Shown: positions 39,851-50,027, counted from the stretch's first letter. The stretch is DNA of 64,000 bases from an uncultured Prevotellaceae bacterium (GCA_902778255.1 CACYXD010000015.1:1-64000); one strand, 5' to 3'. Notes: generated from the sequence alone by a model not told the origin. A program made the numbers and translations.

Positions 39851-41814
39851 CAGTTCAGATCGATACCTATGCCCACCTTCAGGTTGGTACCATCGGTGAT
39901 GGGCGCGTTGAGATAATAGTATTTAGGCTTGTAGTTCAACAGGTTGTCGAGCGTCACCGTCAGTTTCAGGCGCTGCCACAACCATTGTTGCACAGAGAGG
40001 CGCCACAGACTGTAAGCGGGGTAGCAGACAGTGGCCGTGCCCTTCGAGATGTCATAATAGTCGCGATATTCCTCATTGTCAACAGTCGAGAGCCATCGGC
40101 CGTTGAGGGTCACACTGAGACGATAGTCGGCAGAGAACGCATGGTCGTAGGTCACCTCAGCAGTCAGCGAGTGCGGACGGGCAGGGATATACTGGTTGTT
40201 GATGGTGTTGCCATTGCCGTCCTTAGGCAGGTGTTCACAGGTGTAGGCATAGGCAATCTTGGCACTGACCGACTGCCAACGGGCATGTGCCGATGCCTCG
40301 GCACCATAGACGCTGTAGTGCTCAAGGTTATTGTAGGGCAGGCGCAACTGCTTGCTACCGTCGGAAGCATAATAGGGCACGCCCGTAGAAATTTTGTTGC
40401 GTACCTGATTATAATAGCCCATCACCATCATATTATATCGGCCATGCGCATATTCGGCTGAGAGGTTCAGGTTATGACTTGACTCAGGACGGAGATTCTT
40501 GCTACCCTCTACAATCCAGATGCCCGACATATCAAACTCAGAGTATTTCTCTTTCAACGTGGGAGCACGGAAGCCCATGCCATAGCCCAGACGCAGGTTC
40601 AGATGGCGGTCGGGTTGATAGCGGGCCGAGAGCTTAGGCGTGACACGCGACAGATGGCCGTCGCTGAAAAAATCGTAGCGCAGGGCACCCACCACTTCCC
40701 ACTGTGACGAGAGGTTCCAGTCGTACTGTACAAAGGCATCAAAGGTGTTTTGAGTGCGTGTGCGGTCGGTGAGCTTGGTGTTCATCAGGTAGTCGTGCAT
40801 CACATCGCCGCCTATGGTGAGCATATCGCCCGCGAAGTCATGGTTGTAGAGGGCGCGGACACTATTTTGCACGTTGCTATAGGTACGCACATCGAGGCCC
40901 AGGGCCTTTTGCTTGACCGACTTGTCATACTGGTCGAAGGCATACGAGATTTCCAGTTGGTCTGCATCGCTCATCAACCAGTTACCCTTCAGTCCTGCCG
41001 AGTAGTCACGGTAGCGTTCGGGCTCGCTGGGCGAACGGGGCACCTGGCGGAAGAAATACCCCATCCTGCCGATGAGCTTCAGTTGGTCGGAAGCATCGAA
41101 GGTAAGTCGCTCCTTCACGTTCAACGTACGGTTGCCATAGACCTCACTGAACACACGGGTTACAGGATTGGCTCCACTGTTCACGGTGAAGTTGTCAACA
41201 CTGCTCCACGATGCTGATAGGTTGTTGTGCCATTGCTTTTGGTTGATGTCGTTCACTAGGTTATAGCGCTGACCATTGTGGCGCGACCACTGGGTATCGG
41301 CCGTGATGTGCCAGGGCTGACGACCCTGACGCGTGATGATGTTGACCACGCCGCCTCCGGCATTACTGCCATAGAGGGCCGAGGCGGCACCTTTTACGAT
41401 CTCCACCCTTTCGATGCCGGTCATCACCAAGCGGGAAAAGTCCACATCGTCCATCGTCTCGCCAGCCAACCGCTCGCCATCGACTAAGAACAGGATGCCT
41501 TGTCCACCGAAACCCGAGAGGTTCAGGTGGGTCTGCTGGTTCATGGCATACGAGAACTCCACCCCTGGCATCTCCTGTTGCAACAAGGCTTGGATGTCTG
41601 TGGCATCGGCCCGCTCTATCTCCTGATGAGTGATGAGACTGGTGGGCACGGGCGTGTTAGCCAACGACTTGGGCGTACGGGTGCCTGTAACTACTACCTG
41701 CTGCAAGGCGAGGGTGTCGTGGTCGAAATCGTGGACGAACTTCTGCGCTTCAACCCCACTGGCGGCCAGCAACATCGCTACAACGGATATTTGTATTCTA
41801 TGGTAAGCTTGCAT
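39850..41814 (-). CDS. TonB-dependent receptor (HmuR-like)
   Basis: The 654-residue protein has a signal peptide (about 1-23, SGVEAQ), a plug domain (LQQVVVTGTRTPKSLA, GFGGQGILFLVDGERL, VEIVKGAASALYGSNAGGG) and a beta barrel ending NLKVGIGIDLN. It lies directly after an HmuY-like lipoprotein gene, with its start overlapping that gene by 37 nt, the arrangement known for the hmuYR haem uptake locus of Porphyromonas. Haem or a related porphyrin is therefore the likely substrate. The membrane protein gene follows with an ATGA overlap. Confidence 0.87.
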   Translation of the reverse strand: MQAYHRIQISVVAMLLAASGVEAQKFVHDFDHDTLALQQVVVTGTRTPKSLANTPVPTSLITHQEIERADATDIQALLQQEMPGVEFSYAMNQQTHLNLSGFGGQGILFLVDGERLAGETMDDVDFSRLVMTGIERVEIVKGAASALYGSNAGGGVVNIITRQGRQPWHITADTQWSRHNGQRYNLVNDINQKQWHNNLSASWSSVDNFTVNSGANPVTRVFSEVYGNRTLNVKERLTFDASDQLKLIGRMGYFFRQVPRSPSEPERYRDYSAGLKGNWLMSDADQLEISYAFDQYDKSVKQKALGLDVRTYSNVQNSVRALYNHDFAGDMLTIGGDVMHDYLMNTKLTDRTRTQNTFDAFVQYDWNLSSQWEVVGALRYDFFSDGHLSRVTPKLSARYQPDRHLNLRLGYGMGFRAPTLKEKYSEFDMSGIWIVEGSKNLRPESSHNLNLSAEYAHGRYNMMVMGYYNQVRNKISTGVPYYASDGSKQLRLPYNNLEHYSVYGAEASAHARWQSVSAKIAYAYTCEHLPKDGNGNTINNQYIPARPHSLTAEVTYDHAFSADYRLSVTLNGRWLSTVDNEEYRDYYDISKGTATVCYPAYSLWRLSVQQWLWQRLKLTVTLDNLLNYKPKYYYLNAPITDGTNLKVGIGIDLN

Positions 41815-42542
41815 TTGACGTTGTCGGTTCCGATATAGTTCTTAAGTCGAAGGGCGGCATAGGTGCCGTCGCTGAAGCGCACGATAAACACGTGACCATT
41901 ATAGATAAACGATGGAGGCATTGGGGGAATATCCAACTGCAACCACTTGCCTAGTTCGCTGTTGACCTTGATGCGCTGGTTACCCACCAGACCGTTGAGC
42001 ATCTGGTCTTGCACCGTCCAGACATCCATCTCATTCCAAGTATCCTCTACAAACGGCAGGGTGGCATAGACACTACTACTGCCCACCTCGCTGATGCTGG
42101 TGAGCGAGGTCTCCATCACGGCCCCGCCATTGGTGCGCACATTGTTGCGATGGATGGCCAAATCCCAGTGTTCAGGTTCGGGTTGCCGAATGGTGGGGTA
42201 GTGGTTGCGCAACTCATGATTGGAGATGCCCTCACCAAACACATCATACCAATAGGTATAGATGCCGTTGCCATCAGACTCTTCCTCACTCACCTCTTCC
42301 AATGGGATATCGTAAGTGTGGAACGAGAGGTCGGGCTCTTCGCCTTTGACTATCGCTTCCTGTATGGCGTGAAGATCGATGTAGTGCCACTTCGTCCAAC
42401 TGCTGGCATCGACATATAGGTCGCCAGCGGCGGGCTTTGCTGGCTCGTCGTAGAGGTCGTCGAAAAGACCATGACAGGCTGTGATCAGTAATAGCCCACA
42501 GCCTGTCATCATCCGTATGATCGTGGAATGGAGGGAAGTCAA
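41778..42542 (-). CDS. HmuY-like haem-binding lipoprotein
   Basis: The 254-residue protein has a lipobox (LLLITAC, Cys23). Its C-terminal half shows HmuY-family features: the WDLAIHRNNVRTNGGAVME block (about 126-144) and the closing strand ALRLKNYIGTDNVKCKLTIEYKY. HmuY proteins capture haem outside the cell and pass it to the HmuR receptor encoded just downstream. Conservation of the haem-ligating histidines cannot be judged without alignment. Probably in an operon with the calycin-like protein 42556-43551 (13-nt gap). Confidence 0.8.
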   Translation of the reverse strand: MTSLHSTIIRMMTGCGLLLITACHGLFDDLYDEPAKPAAGDLYVDASSWTKWHYIDLHAIQEAIVKGEEPDLSFHTYDIPLEEVSEEESDGNGIYTYWYDVFGEGISNHELRNHYPTIRQPEPEHWDLAIHRNNVRTNGGAVMETSLTSISEVGSSSVYATLPFVEDTWNEMDVWTVQDQMLNGLVGNQRIKVNSELGKWLQLDIPPMPPSFIYNGHVFIVRFSDGTYAALRLKNYIGTDNVKCKLTIEYKYPL

Positions 42543-42555
42543 TTCCTATATGTTT

Positions 42556-43551
42556 TTATTTGCGGATATACTTCTTGCCGTTCTTGATGAGCAGACCCTT
42601 GGCACCGTTGGTCCCCCGCTGTCCGCTGAGGTTATAGACGGCTTCAATATTTGCGGCGGTCTTTGTGGCAATGGTCTTCACATCTGTAGAGGTGTTGATG
42701 ACGAAGCTGGTGGCGATGGGGAAGGGCATACGACCTGGCTGGAACACATTCTGGATGTTGATATCCTTGGTGCCGTCGAAGGCGACGCTAATCTCCTGTT
42801 TCTTGCCATTAGTGCCGAGTTCGTAGTCACTATCCATGCCGGTGGCCGTGAAGTGCATCTTCAGACCATCGCTGGTGTAGTCGCGGTAGTAGGCTTTCTT
42901 CACCTCATCGTAAACGAGTCCCTTCACGGTGTAGCCGCCAGAGGTCAAAGCACCGATAGCCGACTCCGTCAGCGAGAAGGTGGGCACCTCAATGTCAACC
43001 TTCGTCACGTCGCCATCGAGATAGGTGCGCACGTTATAGGTCACTGCCTCTGCCGTCTGATATGTCTGGTCGATGGTCGCGTCGAGCAGGGTGCTGTAGG
43101 CCTTGACGTAATAGCTGTCGATGGTATAGGTGATGGGCATCGGCATTTTGCCATAGGTGAAGGTGATAGAGAGCTTCACATTATAAATACCATTGTTGTG
43201 TGTAAACGAGCCCACCAGCGATGATCCGTTCACCGTATTGCCATCGGTCGTAGTGGCGGTAAAGGTCTGGTCTTCCCATGTCACACCAGCATAGCCACCC
43301 GTAAAAGTGGTGTTGGTAATGACAAACGAAGGAATAACCATATCGTGGCCAGCCATGCTGTATGTCATAGAGGGAATGGTGAAGTCACTTCCTGCATAGA
43401 GAATGGTGTCACTCTCAACCGGCACGTTGACGCTAGACACCGAGAAGTTGGCTTTTCCAACAAACTTCATGGCAGCAGCGGCGTGCTGTCCCTGTGCAGA
43501 GGCTATCAAAGTGAAAAACGAAACGACGAATAGCGTAAAAATCTTTCTCAT
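42556..43551 (-). CDS. Secreted calycin-like (DUF4925-type) protein, first gene of the haem operon
   Basis: The roughly 331-residue protein has a signal peptide (MRKIFTLFVVSFFTLIASAQ) and two related beta-barrel-like halves with repeated SF(V/T)...NGIYNVKLSITFTYGKMPMP-type strands. It ends in a sorting-like tail (IEAVYNLSGQRGTNGAKGLL and IKNGKKYIRK). I chose ATG 43551 because the -7 box TACCTTTG (43594-43601) excludes an upstream start at 43596. Proteins of this group often precede HmuY genes in Prevotella and may bind porphyrins or lipids; that is inferred. Confidence 0.75.
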   Translation of the reverse strand: MRKIFTLFVVSFFTLIASAQGQHAAAAMKFVGKANFSVSSVNVPVESDTILYAGSDFTIPSMTYSMAGHDMVIPSFVITNTTFTGGYAGVTWEDQTFTATTTDGNTVNGSSLVGSFTHNNGIYNVKLSITFTYGKMPMPITYTIDSYYVKAYSTLLDATIDQTYQTAEAVTYNVRTYLDGDVTKVDIEVPTFSLTESAIGALTSGGYTVKGLVYDEVKKAYYRDYTSDGLKMHFTATGMDSDYELGTNGKKQEISVAFDGTKDINIQNVFQPGRMPFPIATSFVINTSTDVKTIATKTAANIEAVYNLSGQRGTNGAKGLLIKNGKKYIRK

Positions 43552-43593
43552 AATGCATAATGATTGAATGGTTGTTATTACTGAAATCGGGTG

Positions 43594-43601
43594 CAAAGGT
43601 A
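43594..43601 (-). promoter_or_regulatory. -7 box of the haem operon
   Basis: TACCTTTG on the minus strand, with a leader of about 37 nt before ATG 43551. It drives the calycin-like, HmuY-like, TonB receptor and membrane protein genes. Confidence 0.65.
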
Positions 43602-43643
43602 CACCTTTTCAAGAAATACCACAATCCCTATTTATGAGTATTT

Positions 43644-44918
43644 TTACGGCTGATAGACCTGTGCTTCACTGGGATAAAGCCACCAGTCTTCTGATTTGGT
43701 GTGGTTGCGGCCCCATTCGCCAAACGAGTGGCCATAGCGGCTATAGGCTCCAGTGCTCTCGCCGTTGCGATAACGGCCTAAGAACATCCCCTCGACTGGG
43801 TAGCGGAAGTCGCCATCGGGTACCATCAGTGCCCAAGGTACCATGTCGTCCTCACTACCAGGACCGTTGGTGTAGTGCCAGATAGCCTCACTGTATTTGT
43901 AGGTAAATGTGTGGACCTCGACCACCAATCCATTGCTGTTGGCAATGATAAAGGGGTCAATGTCTGACAATTGGAGGAACGAGGCATCGATACCCTCGTT
44001 TAGATAAATATTGTATGTACGTGAGACGGTAGGCATGTTGACACTCTCGTTTTTCACTTCATAGTTACGGGTGTTGTAGTACATACGCACCACCTGTCCG
44101 TTTTTCTCGTCGCTGTTCATGCACCAGTGGGCATCGTCAAAAAGGTTGATGACAGCCGAACCGTCACGTCCGCGTACCAGCACTTTCTCATCGTCGATGA
44201 AATAGCGCTCTACGGGGTAGCCCTCGTCGAAGCGACGCCCCTCGTCAATAGTCACCTTCTCTATATCGGAAGATTTCAACAAGGGGAAACGGATGGCAGC
44301 TCCCAACTGCTTCGTGGCGCCAACGGCAGCAAGGGTGACGGTAAGTTTCAGCTTGTTTTGGGCTACAGCCTGTTGCGAGATGCGCAACACTACATCGTTG
44401 AAGTCGAAGTCACCAGGGTAAGGATAGTCCTCTTCAAACATGTAAGTAAAGGTCTGTCCCACAGGGCGGCTTATCATCAGTTTGTTGCTGATCATGCGAG
44501 AACCACCAATCACCACATCGCTCTTGTCCTCAATGGGAATCACGTAGTATTTCCCTTGATTGGTGACGGCAGCGGCCCAGAATTCTGTCTTTGTGGCAGG
44601 CACCGAGAAGGTGGGACTCACCGTGTTGCCGTCTGTACAAAGTCGATTGGCCAAAATTTCCACACCCTCTTTCTCAAAAGGGTTGCCGTCGAGCACCTGT
44701 ACATAGGCGATGTCTGGGTCGTCAACCTGCGACTTGATACGTACGGCACGCTCCTTCAGCAGGTTCCAGGTGTGTTGCTCGTCAATGGAGTCAATCAGAT
44801 AGTTCTGCTTCACAATTTCGCGGAACTGCTCGAAGTCAAATTTTCGGCACGACTCCATCATCGTCACCTGCAGTATGACGGCAAATATAAGGAAAAATAT
44901 CTTGGATATTTTGGTCAT
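43644..44918 (-). CDS. LruC-domain lipoprotein
   Basis: The roughly 424-residue protein has a signal peptide with a lipobox (MMESC) and a central LruC/DUF4842 domain with YMFEEDYPYPGDFDFNDVVL (about 157-176). The C-terminal part is beta-rich (FTYKYSEAIWHYTNG; WLYPSEAQVYQP). I chose ATG 44918 rather than the upstream ATG at 45008, as it starts the signal peptide. It is divergently transcribed from the LruC gene 45100-47340, and the promoters share a 180-nt region. The mature protein is likely on the cell surface. Confidence 0.8.
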   Translation of the reverse strand: MTKISKIFFLIFAVILQVTMMESCRKFDFEQFREIVKQNYLIDSIDEQHTWNLLKERAVRIKSQVDDPDIAYVQVLDGNPFEKEGVEILANRLCTDGNTVSPTFSVPATKTEFWAAAVTNQGKYYVIPIEDKSDVVIGGSRMISNKLMISRPVGQTFTYMFEEDYPYPGDFDFNDVVLRISQQAVAQNKLKLTVTLAAVGATKQLGAAIRFPLLKSSDIEKVTIDEGRRFDEGYPVERYFIDDEKVLVRGRDGSAVINLFDDAHWCMNSDEKNGQVVRMYYNTRNYEVKNESVNMPTVSRTYNIYLNEGIDASFLQLSDIDPFIIANSNGLVVEVHTFTYKYSEAIWHYTNGPGSEDDMVPWALMVPDGDFRYPVEGMFLGRYRNGESTGAYSRYGHSFGEWGRNHTKSEDWWLYPSEAQVYQP

Positions 44919-45062
44919 CGTTTTCTGAGGTCTTTTCGTTTTCGTTGGCGAAATTACGAAAAATAATGGTTTGTACCTCATACAACGGCTCATTTTATAG
45001 ACTATCATCGCGATTTTTGTACTTTTTAACTGAAAAATAGGATATACGGGCAGGAAAATGCG

Positions 45063-45070
45063 TAACTTTG
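45063..45070 (+). promoter_or_regulatory. -7 box of the five-gene operon 45100-53304
   Basis: TAACTTTG followed by a 29-nt leader to the ATG at 45100. Confidence 0.65.
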
Positions 45071-45099
45071 CAATCGAATTTTAACGTTAAAAGTTTTTT

Positions 45100-47340
45100 A
45101 TGAAGAAGTTTTTGATGACAGGTATGGTTGCCGTGTCCGTGATGGGTATGGTAAGCAGTTGCTCGCACGAGGAAGGTGACTCCGGCTACGATGAGGTGAC
45201 GAGCAATTATATCAATGCGTTTAACAGAACATTTGGTGAGCCTGCTGGTAATCAGGACTGGGGTTTCGATCAGGTGGAGCTGGCTGCTTCACGTATGACG
45301 CGTGCCATCTATCCCGACTACAATTTCAGTAGCGCAATTCCCCTGAAACCTACTACTTCCGAGATGAGTGGCGACAAGTTTAAGACCAATGTTGATGGGA
45401 TTCCTGCCTATAGCAGTATCAATGGCGGTGGTGGCTATGCCAATGGTGTCAGCTATATCAACGGAAGCATGAATATTAACATCTGGGGCGGTGGCGGCAC
45501 GGCTGAGAATGGTTGGAAGAATTCTGGCGGTGAGCTCTATTTCTATGGCAATTGTGACCTTTCAAACAATAATGTCTATATTGCCGACAATACCACCATT
45601 TACATTGTGAAAGATGCTACGGTGACGCTGAACAACGGCTTCCAGCAAAACTGTAAGGTCTATATCGGCGAGAATGCCAAGCTGACTATCAACAACAATA
45701 TCAGCACGGGCAACGTGAGCTACTATATCAAGAAAGGTGGCTTCGAGGCAAAGAACCAGCTGGTGGTCAATGGCGGCCATGAGTTCTTTGTGGAGGATGG
45801 TCAGGTGAAGGTCGGCGGTGAGCTGCAGGTCGAGAATGCCACGTTCTATGCCAAGAATACCCCCATCACCATTGGAGGAATGCTCAACTTGATTGTGCGC
45901 GACAACCCCGCTTTGTTCTATAACGAGGGCGGCGAGATCAAGTGTAGCGGCAAACTGCTCAACAATAGTTCGAAGTTCTATACCGATGCAAACTCTACCT
46001 TTGCCGAGATCTCTGAGAACGGCAACTGCGTAGTGTATAATGGTGCCCAAGCCACGATGGTTTCTAATGGTGTGATCCGTGTTACTAACAGCAACAGCGA
46101 TGGTTCCAACGGTTCGGTACTGATCAACGACGGTGACCTTGAAGGTACCTATCTGGGTACTGAGGGTGGTGCCTTCTTCGAGAACAATGGTCTGACGACT
46201 ATTAATGGCAACACCATTGTCAACAGCAACAACAACACCTGGGTGAACAACGGCACCTACAACACCCTGTATTTCATCTATAATGCAGGCAGCAGTCAGG
46301 TGATCAACAACTGCCGACTGCATGTCAGCGAAGATTTTGATATCAACCTGGGCGACAACCCTGGCACCAGCTCGTTCCGTATGGACAGTAATGCCGGCGT
46401 GGTGACCAAGAACTTCAATGCAGGTGGCGTCTTCACTTTCAACAACGGCACCTTCAATGGTGGTCCGTTCTATATCTACATGAACTCAGGTTCGGTGTTT
46501 GAGGTGACGCAGACGGCTACCATCAATGCCACCAAGGCAGACTATGGTATCTACTGCCTGGGCGACAGTTGGGCGGTGTTCCATGCCAATAAGATCCAGT
46601 GTGCCCCTGGTCAGGAGTATCAGGGCAACAAGGTGACCTACGGCGGAAAGCTGGCTGTAATCTCAGAGACCACCCACTTCCCACAGGGCAAGTCAGGCCA
46701 GTATGACTATATCAACTATGCCAACGGCTTTAAGGAAGATTATATCTACGCTACCAATTTCAATACAGGTAGTGCCAACATCTCTATCCCAGCCACGGCA
46801 TGTAACCCAGGTTTCAATCGTAGTAACGCGAATCCCGATCCTGATCCGGAGCCCGATCCTATCACGCCTGATGTGCGTATCATTGCTGAGGACCTGACAG
46901 CTAAGCAGAACTCAGACTTCGACTTCAACGACGTGGTGTTTGACGTGACCTTCACTTCTGAGACCACAGCTACCATCACCCTGCTGGCAGCTGGCGGCAC
47001 GCTGCCTCTGACTGTGGCAGGCAAGAATGTGCACGACCTCTTCAATGCAGGCGAGAAACAGATGATCAATACCAACGCTCCTGAGCGTGATGGTGGTGTG
47101 AAGCGTGACCCTGTCTCCTTCGATATCACGGGTATCAACAGAGCCAATAGGGGTAAGGACATCCGTATCATGGTGAAGAAGGACGGCAAGTGGATTGAGC
47201 TGATTGCCAACAAGGGCGTGGCTGCTGCAAAGATTGCTGTGAAGCCAACCTTTGAGTGGTGCGACGAGTATATGGATATCCAACTCAAGTATCCGAAATT
47301 CAAGCAGTGGGTACAGGATAAGGATGTGATATGGTATTAA
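45100..47340 (+). CDS. LruC-domain lipoprotein with beta-helix repeats, first gene of an operon
   Basis: The 746-residue protein has a lipobox (MVSSC, Cys21), and its middle (about 110-560) is rich in N/G repeats (NNGFQQNCKVYIGENAKLTI; NNGTFNGGPFYIYMN), suggesting a parallel beta-helix. After a DPDPEPDPITPD linker comes a C-terminal LruC domain with NSDFDFNDVVFDVTF (about 605-619). It may be a large surface adhesin. The next gene starts before this one ends (47331), which indicates coupled translation. It is one of three LruC proteins in 11 kb. Confidence 0.82.
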   Translation: MKKFLMTGMVAVSVMGMVSSCSHEEGDSGYDEVTSNYINAFNRTFGEPAGNQDWGFDQVELAASRMTRAIYPDYNFSSAIPLKPTTSEMSGDKFKTNVDGIPAYSSINGGGGYANGVSYINGSMNINIWGGGGTAENGWKNSGGELYFYGNCDLSNNNVYIADNTTIYIVKDATVTLNNGFQQNCKVYIGENAKLTINNNISTGNVSYYIKKGGFEAKNQLVVNGGHEFFVEDGQVKVGGELQVENATFYAKNTPITIGGMLNLIVRDNPALFYNEGGEIKCSGKLLNNSSKFYTDANSTFAEISENGNCVVYNGAQATMVSNGVIRVTNSNSDGSNGSVLINDGDLEGTYLGTEGGAFFENNGLTTINGNTIVNSNNNTWVNNGTYNTLYFIYNAGSSQVINNCRLHVSEDFDINLGDNPGTSSFRMDSNAGVVTKNFNAGGVFTFNNGTFNGGPFYIYMNSGSVFEVTQTATINATKADYGIYCLGDSWAVFHANKIQCAPGQEYQGNKVTYGGKLAVISETTHFPQGKSGQYDYINYANGFKEDYIYATNFNTGSANISIPATACNPGFNRSNANPDPDPEPDPITPDVRIIAEDLTAKQNSDFDFNDVVFDVTFTSETTATITLLAAGGTLPLTVAGKNVHDLFNAGEKQMINTNAPERDGGVKRDPVSFDITGINRANRGKDIRIMVKKDGKWIELIANKGVAAAKIAVKPTFEWCDEYMDIQLKYPKFKQWVQDKDVIWY

Positions 47341-48563
47341 ATTATATCTGGATAGCCTTTTTCGTTATCGCCTTTCTGGTGGCACTGGTCCGACTGGTGT
47401 TCTTTGGCGATTTCGATGTGTTTCCGGCGATGATGGACTCTACGTTCTCATCGTCGAAAACTGCTTTTGAGATATCACTTGGTCTGACGGGTGTGCTGTC
47501 GCTCTGGCTGGGCGTGATGAAGATTGGCGAGAAAGGTGGGGTGGTCAATGTGTTGGCCCGTATGCTGTCGCCCTTGTTTGTCCGTCTGTTTCCCGATGTG
47601 CCCAAGGGCCATCCCGTCACGGGCAGTATCTTCATGAACATTGCTGCCAATATGTTGGGACTCGACAATGCCGCCACGCCACTTGGACTGAAGGCGATGG
47701 AGCAGTTGCAGGAAATCAACCCCAAGAAAGATACAGCCTCGAACCCGATGATCATGTTCCTGGTGCTCAACACCAGCGGCCTGACGCTTATCCCTGTATC
47801 TATCTTGGTGTATCGTGCCCAGATGGGTGCTGCCCAGCCCACCGATGTCTTTATTCCCATCCTCCTGGCTACGTTCTTTTCAACGATCATGGGCGTACTC
47901 ATCACCTCGCTCTTTCAGCGCATCAACCTCTTTAATCGTGTCATCATACTGACGCTTGGTGGTGCCTGCGTGGTGGTGTCGGCCATCATCTGGGGCTTCA
48001 GTAGGCTCGACGGAGTGATGATGAACACGGTGAGCACCACCGTGGCCAACATCCTGCTCATGGTCATTATCATGGCCTTTATCCTGGCAGGTGTCTTTAA
48101 GAAAGTGAATGTCTATGATGCCTTTATCGAGGGAGCCAAGGATGGTTTTTCTACAGCCGTCCGTATCATCCCCTATCTGGTGGCAATCCTCGTTGGAATC
48201 GGCGTTTTTCGTGCCTCGGGGGCCATGGACTATCTGATCCAGGGCATCGGCAACATCGTCAATGCCTGTGGAGTTGACAGCGATTTCGTGGCTGCCTTGC
48301 CCACGGCGATGATGAAGCCCCTCTCGGGCAGTGGTGCGCGTGGTATGATGGTTGATGCGATGACTACCTATGGTGCCGACTCCTTCGTGGGTCGTCTGTC
48401 GTGTATCTTCCAGGGCTCTACCGATACCACCTTCTATATCCTCGCCGTCTATTTCGGCAGCGTGGGCATCCGCTATACGCGTCATGCCGTGACTTGCGGC
48501 CTGTTGGCCGACTTGGCAGGCATCATCGCAGCGATATTTATTTCCTATCTGTTCTTTGCATAA
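47331..48563 (+). CDS. SpmA-SpmB-like nucleoside-recognition membrane protein
   Basis: The 410-residue protein has about ten transmembrane segments and looks like a fusion of the spore maturation proteins SpmA and SpmB: the N-terminal half contains FMNIAANMLGLDNAATPLG, and the C-terminal half contains FRASGAMDYLIQ and MKPLSGSGARGMMVDAM. These nucleoside-recognition (Gate) proteins are common in non-sporulating Bacteroidetes, where they probably act as transporters of unknown substrate. It overlaps the preceding LruC gene by 10 nt and precedes a flippase gene by 3 nt. Confidence 0.88.
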   Translation: MVLNYIWIAFFVIAFLVALVRLVFFGDFDVFPAMMDSTFSSSKTAFEISLGLTGVLSLWLGVMKIGEKGGVVNVLARMLSPLFVRLFPDVPKGHPVTGSIFMNIAANMLGLDNAATPLGLKAMEQLQEINPKKDTASNPMIMFLVLNTSGLTLIPVSILVYRAQMGAAQPTDVFIPILLATFFSTIMGVLITSLFQRINLFNRVIILTLGGACVVVSAIIWGFSRLDGVMMNTVSTTVANILLMVIIMAFILAGVFKKVNVYDAFIEGAKDGFSTAVRIIPYLVAILVGIGVFRASGAMDYLIQGIGNIVNACGVDSDFVAALPTAMMKPLSGSGARGMMVDAMTTYGADSFVGRLSCIFQGSTDTTFYILAVYFGSVGIRYTRHAVTCGLLADLAGIIAAIFISYLFFA

Positions 48564-48566
48564 CCT

Positions 48567-50021
48567 ATGGCAAACCTTAAATCACTTGCAAAAGACACGG
48601 CCATTTATGGCCTCTCCAGTATAGTAGGCAGATTCCTCAACTATCTGCTGGTACCGCTTTATACGCATTATATGCCGAAAGCCTCGGGCGACTATGGTAT
48701 CAGTACCAATGTCTATGCCTATACGGCACTCATCTTGGTGTTGCTCACCTTTGGCATGGAAACCACCCTGTTCCGTTATGCCAATGATGACAAATATAAG
48801 CCCGATACCGTTTTCTCTACAGCGATGGGCACCGTGTCGATGCTCACGGCGCTATTCCTGGCATTGGTCTTTTCTTTCATTGGTCCTATCAGCACGTCTT
48901 TAGGCTATGAGGCCCATCCCGACTACCTGCAGATGATGGCTGTCGTGGTGGCACTCGATGCCTTGCAGGCCCTGCCATTCAGTTACCTGCGTTTCCAGAA
49001 GCGACCTATCCGTTTTGCTTCATTGAAACTTCTGTTCATCATGCTGAACATCGGCTTGAACCTGTTGTACTTTGTATGGCTGGGTAAGACCTCCGTATTC
49101 TATGTATTCTTCATCAACCTGGTCTGCACAGGGTTTATCACGCTGTTTTTCATTCCCGATATGTTCCGTATCCGCTGGCATTTCGATGTCGCTTTACTGG
49201 GTCGGATGCTGGGCTATTCATGGCCTATCCTCGTATTGGGTATTGCCGGCATCCTGAATCAGGTAGCCGATAAGATCATTTTTCCCCTAGTCTATCCCGA
49301 TGAGGCTGAGGCCAACGTGCAGTTGGGCGTCTATGGCTCATGTGTGAAGATAGCCATGATTATGGCCATGATCACACAGGCCTTCCGCTATGCCTATGAG
49401 CCCATTGTCTTTGCCAAGAGCAAGGATGGCGACAAGGCGGAATACTATGCTTCGGCCATGAAGTATTTCCTCATCTTCACCCTATTGGCATTCCTCTGCG
49501 TGATGGGATGGATTCCCTTGCTCCAGAATATCATTGGTGCCGATTATCGTGAGGGAATGGGCGTGGTGCCTATCGTGATGGTGGCAGAGATTATGATGGG
49601 AGTCTATTTCAACCTGTCGTTCTGGTATAAGCTCATCGACAAGACCATCTATGGCGCCTGGTTCTCATTGGCAGGCTGTTTGGTGCTCTTTGCCGTCAAT
49701 ATCATCTTCATTCCAAAGTATGGCTATTGGGCATGTGCATGGGGCGGCGTGGCAGGCTATGGCACGGCTATGGTGCTCAGCTATATCATTGGTCAGGTAA
49801 AGAATCCTATCCCTTATCCGATGAAAAGCATTGTGATGTATATCATTCTGGCAGCTATATGCTATGTGCCTATGATCTACACCAACGACCTGTTGCCGGC
49901 ATGGGCCAGCGTGACGATAAATACCATCGGCATCATGCTTTTTGTGGCCTATATCATCTGGCGCGACCTGCCCTTGAGCAGTCTGCCCGTCATTGGAAAG
50001 AAATTCAGGAAAACAAAATAA
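48567..50021 (+). CDS. Polysaccharide flippase (Wzx/MATE-like)
   Basis: The 484-residue protein has about 12-14 transmembrane segments, an N-terminal LAKDTAIYGLSSIVGRFLNY block and a YDFGISTNVYAY-like segment (YGISTNVYAYTAL). It belongs to the oligosaccharide flippase family, which moves undecaprenyl-linked sugars across the inner membrane. No glycosyltransferases are nearby, so its substrate is open. It lies between the SpmAB-like and S46 peptidase genes with gaps of 3 and 6 nt. Confidence 0.88.
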   Translation: MANLKSLAKDTAIYGLSSIVGRFLNYLLVPLYTHYMPKASGDYGISTNVYAYTALILVLLTFGMETTLFRYANDDKYKPDTVFSTAMGTVSMLTALFLALVFSFIGPISTSLGYEAHPDYLQMMAVVVALDALQALPFSYLRFQKRPIRFASLKLLFIMLNIGLNLLYFVWLGKTSVFYVFFINLVCTGFITLFFIPDMFRIRWHFDVALLGRMLGYSWPILVLGIAGILNQVADKIIFPLVYPDEAEANVQLGVYGSCVKIAMIMAMITQAFRYAYEPIVFAKSKDGDKAEYYASAMKYFLIFTLLAFLCVMGWIPLLQNIIGADYREGMGVVPIVMVAEIMMGVYFNLSFWYKLIDKTIYGAWFSLAGCLVLFAVNIIFIPKYGYWACAWGGVAGYGTAMVLSYIIGQVKNPIPYPMKSIVMYIILAAICYVPMIYTNDLLPAWASVTINTIGIMLFVAYIIWRDLPLSSLPVIGKKFRKTK

Positions 50022-50027
50022 TAAAAT

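Noticed and set aside
46746-48485. Antisense frames opposite the LruC and SpmAB-like genes
   Set aside because: These are shadows caused by codon bias of the real genes on the plus strand; no promoter or recognisable domain.
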